Both the position numbers and the translations under genes were made by a program. A DNA stretch of 64,000 nucleotides from Armillaria gallica (Eukaryota; Basidiomycota; Agaricomycetes; Agaricales; Physalacriaceae), in contig JBANDB010000004.1 in assembly GCA_037576215.1 (NCBI GenBank), forward strand, positions 1,612,001 through 1,676,000. The letters run 5' to 3'. Below, piece by piece: positions 37,118 through 49,717 of this stretch. The stretch's first letter is position 1. The number at the start of each line of letters is the position of its first letter. The notes beneath the pieces were generated by a model. That model was not told where the DNA came from and made no database searches. It saw only the letters and a program-made list of their open reading frames with translations.

Positions 37118-39687
37118 ATAGTACAGTTTTTTACGCTCAAAAAAATCTATATAAATACATGCCAGTGTTTACCTGCCATCTTTCAGGCATACCCACTGAC
37201 ATGCCCCAGTGGTGACTGTAGCTCCATGTATGGAAGCAATAAAGGTAAGGAATAAAAGAGGATTGATTGTGTTGCTTATAATCAACATTTGAATGGCAGT
37301 GGAAAGAGTGGTCAGTTGCTTAGGTTAGAGTTGGAGGTGTTAGACATGCCTAAAATTCTTAGTGATGTCTGGGTCAGGCCAAGGGGGTGCTGGAAGGAAG
37401 TTAGTTAGTTTATGATTTATCTAAATGTATGTGAAATAAAAGAATAATAATTTTTAGTTTATATTTTATAATAATAAAAGCCCAGCTCGATGACTTATAT
37501 ATATGACTAAGCAGTCATCGGGCTCGATGCGTGACAGGTCACATGATGTGACAAAGAGCTTCATCTACATGTGACTATAGTCACAGTCACAATGTTATTT
37601 GCTGTTTCAATGAGATCTAGAGGTGGCACAGTTCAGTTTATTTGCTTTAATTGCTATTTATCATGGACCTGTCACATTATATCTCTTATTATCTGACCAA
37701 TCTTAAATTATATTATTATCAACTTGATCTGTTATTGAATTTAAAACATATTTTATGCAAGTCTAATTGCCATAAGCACATATTAGTCATGGGCTTTTGC
37801 TGTCAGGACAAAGAAGTTGAAGCAAGTTCAAAGTTGAGGAATACTGGAAAATAATAATGATTGCAAATGTCATTCTGGTATACATAACAGTAACAGTGGA
37901 CATCCCTACAAGTTCCACAGAAGAAATCAGCTGCACAATGTCTGAAATGTGTGAGCACAAAACAGCTATGCAGAGGAATAGGAAAACATAAAGATAGAAT
38001 AAAATCAAGCCAACTGAGAAGAGAAGAGAAAAGATGAAGATCTGCAGTATAAATGCTAATATTTAAACACGGTCACAGATGCATGCATCTTAGTCACAAC
38101 TGATATTCTTTCTATATATGTATTAATATAGCAAAATCAATGTGTCTGAGGTCCTACTACCATGTATAGCAAGAACAAATATACACACACACCGGCTATA
38201 CATATAACTGGAGCATACCAGTCTTGTATTCCATATATTTCAGTTCCCGGGCCTAGCCATACTACCATTTTCGGTCATAGCGACCAACACGGCTTTTGAG
38301 CAACTGCGAAGCTCAGACTTTCCAGGCTATCAATGTTTATTGATATGACTCGTCAAGGTGAAAGGCACGCAGAGGTGGATAGAGTACAGGCCTTGAGGGT
38401 TAATTCGCATTGGCGAAGTGGAGGTCAGGGAGCTTTTCCATCTGCGATTGATGCACATCTATTCGCTGTTTGGTGCTATGAGACGGACCGTCAACGTCAC
38501 TTGCTTGGAAAGTGGAGAGAAATACGCAGAGCCTTTCTAATGAGTCAGTTGTTTCGCTCCGTCTCCGCTGGTCATGTCAATCTGAATACCCTTTTACAGG
38601 TACTAACACGGCTCAAGAATCAACAATATATGTTTCATTCCTATGTCGCTCGATCTTCGTCCTCCTTTCCTAAAATGCTACATCGAAGGGTGCTGTCGAA
38701 GGGTGCTGTCACAGCTGATTAGGTTTCAGGGAGACCTTGGCCGGCTTATGCAAATCAGTAGCCATACACGACGCACCGTTTTTATGGATGCTCTGCAGGA
38801 CAGCTCGTCACTTACATCGTGTCTTTGCGTCAAATGTTCTGCCAGGCGAACTATACATGTTCTGGGACGTGCGGACTGCCTGACCGTCGTGACGTGAATG
38901 CTGATAGAGGGGAAATGTTTTGAGATCGACAAGATAGAGGACGATTACAGTTTTCAGGCATGGCGATGGAGAGTCTCATGTGGAAAGAACTACTCTTTAC
39001 TTCCCTGTCAGATTTTCACGCTGCTGGTCTTCCTGTCTGTTCGCGCGCAGACAAAGATCATACCATGTCTCTGCAGATGTGTACGGATTCGAGTGAGAGG
39101 GATGGAGCGTTCGTATCCATTATGACGATAGTGGAGGACGTGCGGACAAACTATGGTTCTTACTGTGGCTACGCGAAACGAGATAGGCACACAGAATACT
39201 GCGGCCTTAAAGTCGGCACCGTCTCCTTGAGGAACACCATGGAGAAACATTGCTAGCCTTTTGCGAGCTCGTCGTACATACAGCCTCGCCCCACTTTGTT
39301 TCTACAACTTCCCTGCTGAGATTCTCAGCACCGACCCGTCAGTCCGGATCCTCGATAAGAGTGATACCCATTCATGGAGTCAAACGTAAGGAACTGCATT
39401 GGCTGCTTCTGTCGTACCGCCGCACCGAATGATGTCTTTCTGCCCATTTTTGTGGCCTACGATGGTTCAAGGACTGAATTATTTTTGGGACCCATGTTGC
39501 GATAGAGTCAGGCTTTCTATCGCTGAGTGACGTATGGCAGTCTCTCATAGCTGGCCGGCCATTCATGCACCTGCTCATAAAATCACCAACTCTTACCTCC
39601 CTCTTTTTCGGTGTTACCCATTCTCGTGCCCGCACTCGATGTATTCTTGAAAATTCAGCGCGTCATAGTGGTCTTTTAACAACACTG
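37118..39687. other. AT-rich gene-poor DNA
   Basis: 37.4-38.1 kb is distinctly AT-rich with short palindromes such as tgtgactatagtcaca. No coding frame with recognisable content; the 129-codon frame at 38333-38722 lacks motifs. Confidence 0.4.
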
Positions 39688-40368
39688 CTACTCCGCACTA
39701 TCATTGCGTATGAAACATGTTACAAACCCCATCCATGATCCTTGTCCGTAATCTTTTCTTTCTATGATCTGATTGAAATTGATGCCCGCCCCTACAGGTA
39801 CTAGATCTACTCTGTGTCTCCTCGTCATGAATTGCATTGTACGTTCCTTTCGATCCGGTTTATCCCATTGCTGAATATAGCTTAATAGCGCCTTTCTGAT
39901 ATCTGGTATGAGGAAAATCAATTGCTCTCGGCTGCAATCTTCTTCGACCGTGAGATTGAAAATTCCCCAGGCTGATTCCTATTCCTCCTTCTAATTCTGA
40001 TGTGTTAACGTACACCTCTGCTACATCTTCAAGCTCGAACGAACCATCGACATGCACCAAGGTGGTGATGTCGTAGCGCGTCGTCATTGTTGAGGCTGGT
40101 CCAACTCGAAGAGGGTGTAGTGGTGCCGCAGACCAATCCTGCTGTATCCATCCTTCACGTACAAGCGGTGGTATTTTTCTGGAAGTGACGAGAAGGCGCG
40201 TCCGATCAGGTAGCAAGGAGAGACGCTACCATAGAGTTTTCCCCGGCAAAGAGCTAGTCCTGCATCATTGCAGAAGCATTGCATCTGTCTACCACATGAC
40301 ATGAAGAGAATCAAAAGCTTCAAATATGTGAGATCGGTGGTTACACCAGCACCGGTACGGTAGCACAA
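39688..40368 (-). pseudogene. Relic of an unidentified fungal gene
   Basis: Three minus-strand frames (40368-40084, 40216-39860, 39921-39688) overlap end to start and read on sensibly if two one-base shifts are allowed, near 40090 and near 39965. The text is protein-like: LYVKDGYSRIGLRHHYTLFE, then TTLVHVDGSFELEDVAEVYV, then QLIFLIPDIRKALLSYIQQW. I do not recognise the family. The starts and 3' end are not defined, so this is an internal or C-terminal fragment. Confidence 0.35.
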
Positions 40369-41531
40369 GTCAGCAGCGTCGTTTATACTCCAAAGGAAAC
40401 AAATATTTCGGCCATCGTTAACTTCAAGAACGAGATAAATTAACTTTCAGTGTGGAGATGCTTCGACGTCTTCAGAGAAATAAAACACGGTGTTTTAGGA
40501 GGATATAAATTGACAGATATGACTTCCTGTAGTGCCTTGTGTGTCGTATGACCCATCATCAGTCAGATTGACATACAATGTGAGAGTCGCTTGGAGCGAC
40601 TAGTGCTTATTCCACAATGGGGTGAGTAGGTTCAGGGCAGACTCCCAGAAACCATACTTAGAACCAACTCACGCGCTTGTCATAAACTCGTTCCTAGCGG
40701 AGGTTCATCCTGATTCTTCTTTTCATCTCAAAGCGCGCGCTTGATGTTTTCATCAGGTAGATGTGCCTGGTTCCAGGCAGAAATGGTGTTATTACGTGCT
40801 AGATAATTTTTCGCCGGAGGACGAAGTGGGGACAATTGCCTGACAAAACGACCGTGGTGGCCGGGCGATTTGTTATTCCCGCAGTAGCCGAGCTTTGATG
40901 ATGGTTTAGCGCTCTGCATTACGATGAAGGGGTAAGCTAGTGATTTTCGTTTTCCCGTAGATGATACTCATTTCCGGCATGCAGGTGCCCGAGAAATTCA
41001 TATCTACATACGGGCTGGTGTGTCGTATCACATAACGAGAAAGAGGAATCTATTTCGGGCCTTTGAGTCACTTGTGTGATATTCAGGAAGCCCAGCGAGC
41101 GTTTACTATCAAGCCGTCGCTTCGATCATACCCGTAGGATAATTCGCATCTATACTTCCTCCAATAACGCTTTTCAATCAAGCTCCGCACGCCTGTGCGC
41201 ATGTGCCTCCTTGGTCGGTCCAGTTCCTATCATTGACCAACCGACTCGTGGGCGTAGCGGAAAACTTCTGTCGCCTCATCACTATTGTGTGCATCTGCTA
41301 CCTGGCTCGTGAAGGTCCTCCCCTGCTGGTTTTCGACCACGTGTAGCATATAACTCGTTCCTCGGAAACGTGACAGCCTGTGGAGGAAGCCTACACCTTG
41401 GTACGGTACGACCCTTGCCCTCTGGAGAGTCCTCCGGGCGCTTTGATACCTGGAAAAATGGGTAATAGTCTCCATCCATGCTGTATTTTGATTTCTAATC
41501 CTCGTTTTCTATTGTACTAGAACCAATCAAA

Positions 41532-43523
41532 ATGTTATACCAGCTACTGGTTACCGGCGCAAAGTCGCTTTGGAGTCACATACGCTCCATTATTTCACCA
41601 CTACTACCAGCGACCGATGCATCTCCAGACGCAATGTCAGGAGTCCATCATAATCACCCAGGAATTATATCATCCGAATCTCAAGAGGCGATTCTTCCCC
41701 AGCATCGCGGTCCCGCCCCAACCCTAACCGAGGTTGATTCCATCGTAGCGGGGGTGCCATCGAATTTACCGGCAACGAAGGCGAAACGCTTGAAATCATC
41801 TTACGAACGGCTAGTCCCCATGACTTCGAAGGGTCGTTCTGATGACCAGCAGGTCGAAAAGGTACGTAGGTTAAGTAAACAATCATGAAGAAGTTACCTG
41901 ACAAAAAATGCACCGCAGGGACACCACAAAAATCTTTGCGGAGTCACTTTATCCGCCTTCAATGACGGCGACCCATTGCAATCGTCAATCAAGGTTCCAA
42001 AGCAACGGGCCTACCCCGGAAGCAAGCACGTTATACCTTCTTCTCTGGCCGATACTCGCTGCACCGAGCTGGGCGTCAACGGGCTTTTAGATAAGCTCAA
42101 TACCACCCTCGGAACCGCTTACACGCTGAAAGCGCCATCCTTGTATTCTGTTCTCCAAACCTGTATCTCGAACGACTACGACTTTGGTGTGGCATATGGC
42201 CGTCTCCGCCCGATATGGTACAGTGTCAACCAGACCACCATCGGAGACGAGCTGTGTACACGTGAATCGAAAGACCAGAAAATGAGACAAGAAGCGCTGG
42301 TGGATAATCGGATTATCAATCCGGACATGCCGCCTCGACGTGTTTGGGACCTTTATAGCAATCGTGTGGTGCCATATTGGGTCGTATTTGATAAGGAGCC
42401 ATGGGCGATATCGTACGCTTGGACGGATCCTCCACATCGAATCAACGTCCTTACGCCCATAAATGCAAATGAATGGCGAGTTCCCATGCATAAAGATGGT
42501 AATCTGGATCTTGTCCGAATCGAACTACTCAACCTGGGAGCGGAATATGTGTGGTTGGACATCCTCTGCTTGAGGCGATATGATTCACAGGAGCCAGAGG
42601 AAAAGGAACGTTTGCGCAAGGAGGAATGGAAGCTTGACGTCCCCACCAGCGGGTATGTGTATCATCACACTGAAATGGTGGTGTACTATTTCTGTGGACT
42701 GGGTGGCGCCTTCAGCCTGACAATGGATGACTTTGATAACCCCCGGTTTTGGCTGAATCGTGCTTGGACTTTCCAAGAGATCAGCAAATCCTGGATTATC
42801 GCAGGGAGTACGGATGATGTTACCCTGACGGCGACTTCAATAGATGAAGCGGGGGAGCATGGTCCTGTAGTATCCAGACTTTTCCGGGAACTTCAGTCCC
42901 TAGCACAGATCATGCATCGGGTTGATAATGTGCTTGACTTGCTGTTACACATTCGAAGTCGGGGGTCAGAGAATGGCGTGGATAAAGTGACGGCATTGGT
43001 GTATCCTCTTCGGTCGAAGACGATACCAACATATGACGAAGAACAACATAAAGAGGATGCTTGGGCAGGACTGGTAGCAACTATGTCGCAACAGAATCAG
43101 GGGCAACTATTCTTCTTGTATCCCGAACCAGGGACTGGAGCGAAAAAGTGGGGACCACATTGGGAGCAGGTCTCATCCACTGGAACACATTTACCAACGG
43201 GCAAGGAAGATTTGTGCGAGCCGGTTGAACGAGATGATGAGGCGGACGCTGACTGGTACCATGGGATGTGCATTGAAGAAGGATGGGTCCGAGGACTAGC
43301 TGTAGGGGACCTGAGTTCTGCTGATCGATGGGGAGAGATGGTTACGCAGGATGCGAATGGGATAAGCCACACGTTCAAGATTGTTGCTCCCCACCAGTCT
43401 CCGATACCTGAAGACGCCTATACACTGATATCAAGTGGCGCACAACAGACTCTGGGGAAATATTGGGTAGTTGGGCGAAGGCTGGGGGGCAGGAGTTCGA
43501 GAAAGTGTCGATATTCAGGATGA
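41532..43523 (+). CDS. HET-domain protein, C-terminal frameshift
   Basis: Two exons, 41532-41861 and 41919-43523, separated by a 57-bp GT-AG intron in phase 0, about 644 residues to the present stop. The first exon is a low-complexity leader. The second is colinear with the HET protein at 7485-9149: VWDLYSNRVVPYWVV, WAISYAW, EYVWLDILCLRRYD, FWLNRAWTFQEI. Homology to the paralogue's last 30 or so residues continues in another frame after a run of six G at 43484-43489 and would end at 43594. One base gained or lost in that run therefore replaced the natural C terminus. The HET core is complete, so the product may still work, or the shift may be a homopolymer error in the assembly. Confidence 0.82.
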
Positions 43524-43594
43524 CCGACGAAAGGGAAATCACGAGGTTGATGGATATGGATATTGCTAACAAGACACGTAACCTTTTGATTTGA

Positions 43595-44482
43595 CGAGAT
43601 TAAATAAATATCTGTAGTGCTTAGTTTGAATCATTTGCTTTGAGATGCGGGCAAGAATCTCTTCAATAAGTGGGCTTCGGTTGGTGGTCTGCCGTGACTT
43701 CTCTTGACACTCGTTTCTAAGTTATCTCATAGTTTGTCGCTCTGTTCTAAGGTTTCGAATTCAGGGACTATTCTTTTCGTGGACCGATGTACATGGAGCC
43801 TCTGCTACTTACTCAGATTCCGCGATGAAATGAAATAGCAGGACACCCGCTGAAGCGGGAAAGGAAGTGACTTGATGAGAAGTGGAGACTCGAAATGGAA
43901 CCCACATTTATGCCGAGCTTTTCTGATTTTTTTCTTCTTCATACTGACAGCAATCATTGTTGAGGAGATGTAATTTGTGACCTCTTACGCTTATCGCGAA
44001 ACCCGCTGTCACGTATTTCTAGCAGAAAGAAAGAGGACCTAAGTTTGGGATTGTCGCTAACTGTGAATGGTAAATTTATCCCTATTGAGACGTAGAGATA
44101 ATGTATATATCGTTGTGATGTCAATCGTCACAAGATTTTTGAATGAAGATAGTTTGAAGCCGCCAGGGCGTCGGATGAATGTCAATAAGTAGAGAAAAAG
44201 TCAAGTAAGCGATGAAGAAAAAACAGAGGGAAACTGGAGAACACAGTCAGTAAAAATCCTCCGAACATTACTGTGAAAGAAGAGATATGATAACCAGATC
44301 ATCGCCTTCAAACGAAAGATATCTTGGGAGAATAAACTTAGGGAAAATGAATATCGTCTATCAATATAAGGTACGATGAATTGACGATGAAGCTGCTGAA
44401 CAAGCTTTAAGGATTGTTCGGCATGCCTTTCTCAAGAGTTAGCTTTTTGTTTCATGACAGCGCGTAACAGTAGACTCACAGA
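43595..44482. other. Intergenic, nothing recognised
   Basis: A short spacer between the convergent HET gene and membrane-protein gene. AT-rich, with no open frame of note. Confidence 0.4.
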
Positions 44483-45472
44483 TCACACAGTAACCGGACT
44501 ATTGAAACCAATTTTGGGAAGAACTAATCCCATGCCGACAGCCCAATCCTCCCTCTTGCTCTCGTCAACCAACTTTTCTGCCATCTCTAGCCGCCGTTGA
44601 TACCGTACTGGCTTTCCTTCCATCCGCACAACACAGTTGTACATTTGAAAAAGTTGCGTCAAAGAATTACACAAAGTCAACATGCTGACAGAGCAAAGTA
44701 GTAAGCATGCGATGAGTAAGCTCCCCATCCTAGAGGCATTAAACGCGAGGATGGCGGACGCGTGAATCACCGTCGTGGCGAACATTACGGCAAAGCTCTC
44801 TGCAGCTGATAGATCTCGCAGCCACTGACCCGCCGTAATGGCCTTCAGATCGTTTATCGATCCCTGCAAACGCACCCAGCGATCCTGACACAGGAGTATG
44901 AGGAGATCACCTTCACCATCCTCATTCGCGCCCTTCCATCCTTGCTGACTCCTTCGCTTAATAACCACCACGTTGGTCAATCTGGCCAGAACGAACATCC
45001 CTAGCGCTCCAAATCCCCACCAATCTCCAATAATACCCAAAAGTGCGAACACGACTATCGTTGATATCGGACATAGGAAGTATAGAACAGTCGCTGGAAC
45101 ACCAGCGACGAACAGTGACTGGAGTAGCCGATTTTGAATGGATAGATCGGTATTTTGGGAAGGATTTTGAGACACCCGGGCAGTAACAAGATGTCCGGCC
45201 TGACCAATGGTTTGCAGGTAGCTCACTGTAGCGGGATTTTCAACGCGAAAAACGTATCTGCTATTCATCGCGCCAGTTGTAGGAAATTCCCCCCTATTGA
45301 TTTCATCTGCACACTGCTGCTTATGCATGCCCGGGACGAGGATGAGTGCATCGAGGAATGAGGCTCCTCCAGTTAGCGCTGTCCTCAAAATGACAGCAGG
45401 AAAGTCTATGAGAGTGATAATCCCTGCAGCTTCGAGGGTAATAGGACTTGAGATGGAAAATGTGTTGAACAT
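44483..45472 (-). CDS. Fungal four-helix membrane protein
   Basis: An intact single-exon frame of 329 residues from the ATG at 45472. Upstream codons to 45508 stay open but have no ATG, and the chosen start matches the paralogue at 21957. Features in order: a short hydrophobic N-terminal region, RTALTGGASFLDALILVPGM, the CADEINRGE segment, a pair of membrane helices around VAGVPATVLYFLCPISTIVVFALLGIIGDWW, a basic loop VVVIKRRSQQGW, a GDLLILLCQDRWVRLQ stretch, then two further helices ending LIACLLLCSVSMLTLCN and a soluble charged tail. The function is unknown; I recognise the family only as recurrent in basidiomycete genomes. It lies convergent to the HET gene. Confidence 0.75.
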   Translation of the reverse strand: MFNTFSISSPITLEAAGIITLIDFPAVILRTALTGGASFLDALILVPGMHKQQCADEINRGEFPTTGAMNSRYVFRVENPATVSYLQTIGQAGHLVTARVSQNPSQNTDLSIQNRLLQSLFVAGVPATVLYFLCPISTIVVFALLGIIGDWWGFGALGMFVLARLTNVVVIKRRSQQGWKGANEDGEGDLLILLCQDRWVRLQGSINDLKAITAGQWLRDLSAAESFAVMFATTVIHASAILAFNASRMGSLLIACLLLCSVSMLTLCNSLTQLFQMYNCVVRMEGKPVRYQRRLEMAEKLVDESKREDWAVGMGLVLPKIGFNSPVTV

Positions 45473-46612
45473 GAGAGGAAGTCGACGAAAATTGTAGAAT
45501 TCGAACAAGAGGGAGGGAGGGAGTGATATGGTTCTCTGCTGTTGATATTGGCGGGGAGACGCGGTAAGCGAGGTAGCGGCACGGAATACGAATCTGCTCC
45601 GTGGTATGCTTGTATTTTGAGATCGAAACTGTCAAAAGAACCATTTTTCACAGCCCTTGATGGAATCGCTGTAAGAGACGCCAGCATGGCCCCAGTCATT
45701 GACAATTTTTATGGAGATGCACATCGCGTAACATGATGGTTCCGGTAGGGATTACGTCACGTATGACTATCGGCAATCCTCACCAAGCTTCAAACTCCGA
45801 CCGTGAGTTACGGCTCGTTAATTCGACACTCACCATCCCACCTCTCCATTGACAGTGAGCACACTTTCGAGCTGACTCACTCTCTGTTCGTCCCTTTTTC
45901 GCCTTCCACCGGCACATATGTTTACGATATGTACACGAGGCTTGGCTGGCACCCTTTGTTGATCACTGGAAGGGCGCATTTTGGGCTGGCACAACATTTT
46001 ATACCCCTTTTCTGCTCTTGCTGAAAAGGTCGCTGAATGTTCGTTCGCCGCTCTGCGCCTGGATCACTCTCTGCCACCACGCATTCGCTTTTATTGCATA
46101 ATACACCATACTACGACGACTGCTGTCAGTTGTGGACTTCCCCTTACTCGTGTTTATGCCGAGCCATCAGGAGGATGCTCCTACATTTTTATGCCATAAT
46201 TTCTTTCGCTGCGCTGTACGTGTCATCGGTGCTTTGGATTTCCTGGGACCGTGCCTCAATGCACATGAAGACGGTATTTCCTTAATGTATGTTGAAAACG
46301 GCACTTGTGTTTGAACATACCCCGCCTGCATTGAGGAGACACTGTCTCATATGGTTTCAGTTTTATCAGTTTTATGACGCTGGCACGGCGAAACTTGTAT
46401 ACGTCGCAGATAGTCAATATATTTTACACCCTAGTCCCTTCGTATGGGTCCGATCCCGTGAGACGCTTCATAGTTCCTGACACTATGATGTCAGTCACAG
46501 CGGCAGGGCCCTGCACGGTCTGCGATGCTACTATGAAGTATATTGATGGCTTAGTAGCAACGGCGCAGAAAACATTGGCTGTTTCCTTTTTAGGGACCGC
46601 TTGCCAGTGCGA

Positions 46613-46644
<32 letters not shown>

Positions 46645-48219
46645 TGTAGGGGGACTGGATACTGATTCTGATTCTGAGTTTGAATTCTGCCCAAATATGG
46701 ACTTCTTTCCCACGGCATAATTAATGTCCCACCTGGTCTTCGCATTGGCTTTGTGCATTTCTGTCACTTCTCTACGCTTCCTCAAGTGTATATTCTTGTA
46801 GAGTTAGATACCAGGATCTGTTGTGCCCTGTTTTCAAGCTATTTGATCCATGCAGGAGACTCAGGCATCAATACAAACATTTTTAGTTGCAGTTCTGTTG
46901 CTTCTGGCCTTTGCATTGCTGCTAACAGAAAACCAGGAGACCATATCAAGCTCCCAGGAGCAGGAGCAGAGCAGTATTCCTGTTTTATGATATATTTGCT
47001 ATACGAAGCCTCCCGCAAAGGCTTCCGTTGCTCAGTAAATTGTTCAGCACAAAGGAAAAGGTCCTTATTTATTGCAAACATTTGTTTTCTGGTCATTCTG
47101 CTTGGTAGATTGCTTATGAAAAGACAGGATTATGCTCAGTGTATTGCATCAGACACTATTTGAGCCTTACATGAATGACAATTTAGATTACAATGGTTAT
47201 CAGACCATCTGCACTATTTTGGCTGCACGAAGCACAGAGAAAAACATCCAACTTACTAGAAAGTTTGCACCATGCTTCTATCACATAACAGTAGTAGAAA
47301 ATCTGTGCTACAATGACCCAGAATCGATGGAAGGATGAAAGTACGGCCATGCCTCGAGCTCTTGCTTCCTAATAGGGTTATTTATTTAGTTTATTTATTC
47401 ATTATTTAATTTACTTCCCCCCTACCAGTATCGGGCCTGAGTTACCCTTTATGGATTTCGCGCCAAAAAATTCACTTCGGATGTCTGCACCTACTGTGGG
47501 CTGAACCGTACATGTTGGTGATTAGTTTTAGTGGGAGAAAATGTCCGGTAGATAATTCTACATGTATTCTATGGACCATAATTTTCTTACCCTGCTAAAT
47601 AGTGCCATTTCACTCATATATTCCATTATATCAATATGAATTTTGTCATTTTTCCACAGAGAATACATGTATTTTAACCCAGTGTGGACTTCTGTATCTT
47701 TTTTGGCCGCAATCTGTCCTTGTGGAAGCCGTAAAGAGGTGCATTACAGTTGCACGGAGAAGGGCCTGCTAACAAAGCCAAACAAATGCGATGCATCAAT
47801 TATTGATTATTACAAGGCCAGTTCCCACCAAATAAAATCGCAGACCAAATGGCTTAATACTGTGATTGTATCTACTATATACACTAGTGGTGAGGGTTGC
47901 AAATCAAGGCTAATGAGAGCCGAAGGTGAGATGAAGCAATTTGCCATCAAAGGGACCGATCTGTGCTTAGTCAGCACACGATTTCTTACTGGCGTTGCCC
48001 CTAGTCATTACATCCTGGACCTTTAGCATGTCCGATGGAAGCAATTTATCATCGAAATGCATCTGTGATGTGTTACAATGTTACAATTGAAGAGCCGCCA
48101 ACGCTAACTAAAGCTAAGAGTAAACTCCCGATGGACCGAATTAGTAACTATGAGACTAGCTAAGTAGATATGGGTACAAGAAAAGGTCAAAAACAAATCG
48201 CATGAAATCCACCGAGTCC
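45473..48219. other. Gene-poor DNA with a microsatellite
   Basis: Short frames only. A serine-rich minus-strand frame at 46531-46785 is produced by the ACT repeat and is not otherwise supported. Confidence 0.4.
46618..46644 (+). repeat. (ACT)9 microsatellite
   Basis: Nine perfect ACT units. Confidence 0.95.
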
Positions 48220-48227
48220 GTCATCAA

Positions 48228-48654
48228 TAGTGTTTCGATGACTTGGCTTAAAGCCGTGCGCCACGCCAGTCAAGCTGAACTAAGTCGCACCAGTATTGCC
48301 AAGTGGCTTCGGCAAAGTCACACTACGGTATCGGCTTGGCTTGGCTTGACGCGACCTGAAGTTGCCCGAGCTTCGACTTGATTGAAAAATACCGAAATAC
48401 TATTTTAGGTCAATTTTAACCTGGCCCGATAGTCCCTGCTATTTCCCCAACAAGTTCTCGAATATCACATTGCCTAAACAACAAATGACTTGCCATTTGA
48501 AGGAAATGCATGAAGTCATGGCTTCAGCAGCTGACTTCGGCGTGACGGCAGCTTGACTTCAAAGCTGTCAAAAATTATGACTTGGTGAAGCCGTTGAAGC
48601 CAAAGTCATATGAAGTCATGCCGAGCCGCACCAAGTCATGTCATTGAAACACTA
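48228..48654. mobile_element. hAT-like MITE with 8-bp target duplication
   Basis: A 427-bp element with terminal inverted repeats TAGTGTTTCRATGAC at both ends (one mismatch). It is flanked by the perfect 8-bp repeat GTCATCAA at 48220-48227 and 48655-48662. The inside has no coding frame but many copies of gacttgg/gaagtca-type words near both ends, resembling subterminal transposase-binding repeats. Eight-bp duplication plus a TAGTG-like end fits the hAT superfamily. Confidence 0.8.
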
Positions 48655-48928
48655 GTCATCAACCAGGAGATCCAGATTCCTACCCAAAACGGCAATCCCA
48701 CGTGGTAAGGAGCGCACGGGCCATCAACAAGCTGGGTGCTGGGGCGGGAACGGCGTGCATAGCGAGCACAGGCGAAGTGGCCTGAAATGCCTCAGCAAGA
48801 AGCATCAGAAAGATGATTGGTCAGTGAACGACCAGACGAAGGGGATGGAGAAAGGGATTTATGGTTGGATGCAATCCATTGGTTGCGGATGTCATTGGGT
48901 TGCTGCATGTCAATGTCGATACAATTTA

Positions 48929-49420
48929 CTGTACTATTACGACTGGATCTTCACACCATGTTATGTGTTATGCAGATCTTCACTGGAACAGATCTTCACA
49001 AGCTGGCGTCACGTGTTATGGTCAAAGTAGATCTTCATTTTGTCAGCAGGTATTACATGCAACGTATCTGATTAGATGTATCCAATCCGGGTTAAATTCA
49101 AAATGAAAAAAGATCCAATGGAGACCAACTGCTATGGACTGACCACCTATTCCTCTTGCCATCTAACAGACACAATGAGTGCATTCAAAGCCGAAGAATG
49201 GATCAAACAGGGAAAAATCTGGAGCACAGTATCTGCACCTCACCACAGCAGCAGTGCGAAATTCAAGTGAAATTTTTGGTTTTTGGCTGCGAAAAATGCC
49301 ATTTACAGATACAATATGTACTATCTTCACTGGGCCATGTTACGTGTTATGATCTTCACAGACATTCACATTACAAGTCCTTGTTACGTGTTATGTGAAT
49401 ACACGGTCGTAATAGTACAG
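48929..49420. mobile_element. TA-flanked MITE (family T, copy 2)
   Basis: A 492-bp element starting CTGTACTATTACGAC at 48929 and ending with the reverse complement at 49420, flanked by TA on both sides (48927-48928, 49421-49422). The terminal repeat differs by one base from that of the element at 5007-5579. Inside are several ttcaca and acgtgttatg words near both ends. No transposase frame. Confidence 0.7.
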
Positions 49421-49422
49421 TA

Positions 49423-49685
49423 GTAGGGATCATGATGGTGAAGAGGAATAGATGGAGGGTTTCACATAGAGTCTCCGGAGGTTGAAAGTAAAATTGGCAT
49501 GAAAGTGAGCCAGTAGTCGAAGGTGAATGATAGAAGATGAAAAAAATTGTTGGTTGTGGTTGTGGTTGTGGTTGGTGGTTGTTATGCGTGACCCATGAAC
49601 TATTGACAACTATGGAAGGGTCTGTAAGGCCTCATAGTGCCGGAGCAACAGCAAACATGGACCGGGAGTGGGTCGGTGATGGTGG

Positions 49686-49717
<32 letters not shown>

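Noticed and set aside
46531..46785. Serine-rich minus-strand frame
   Set aside because: The serine run is simply the translated ACT microsatellite and the flanks have no motif.
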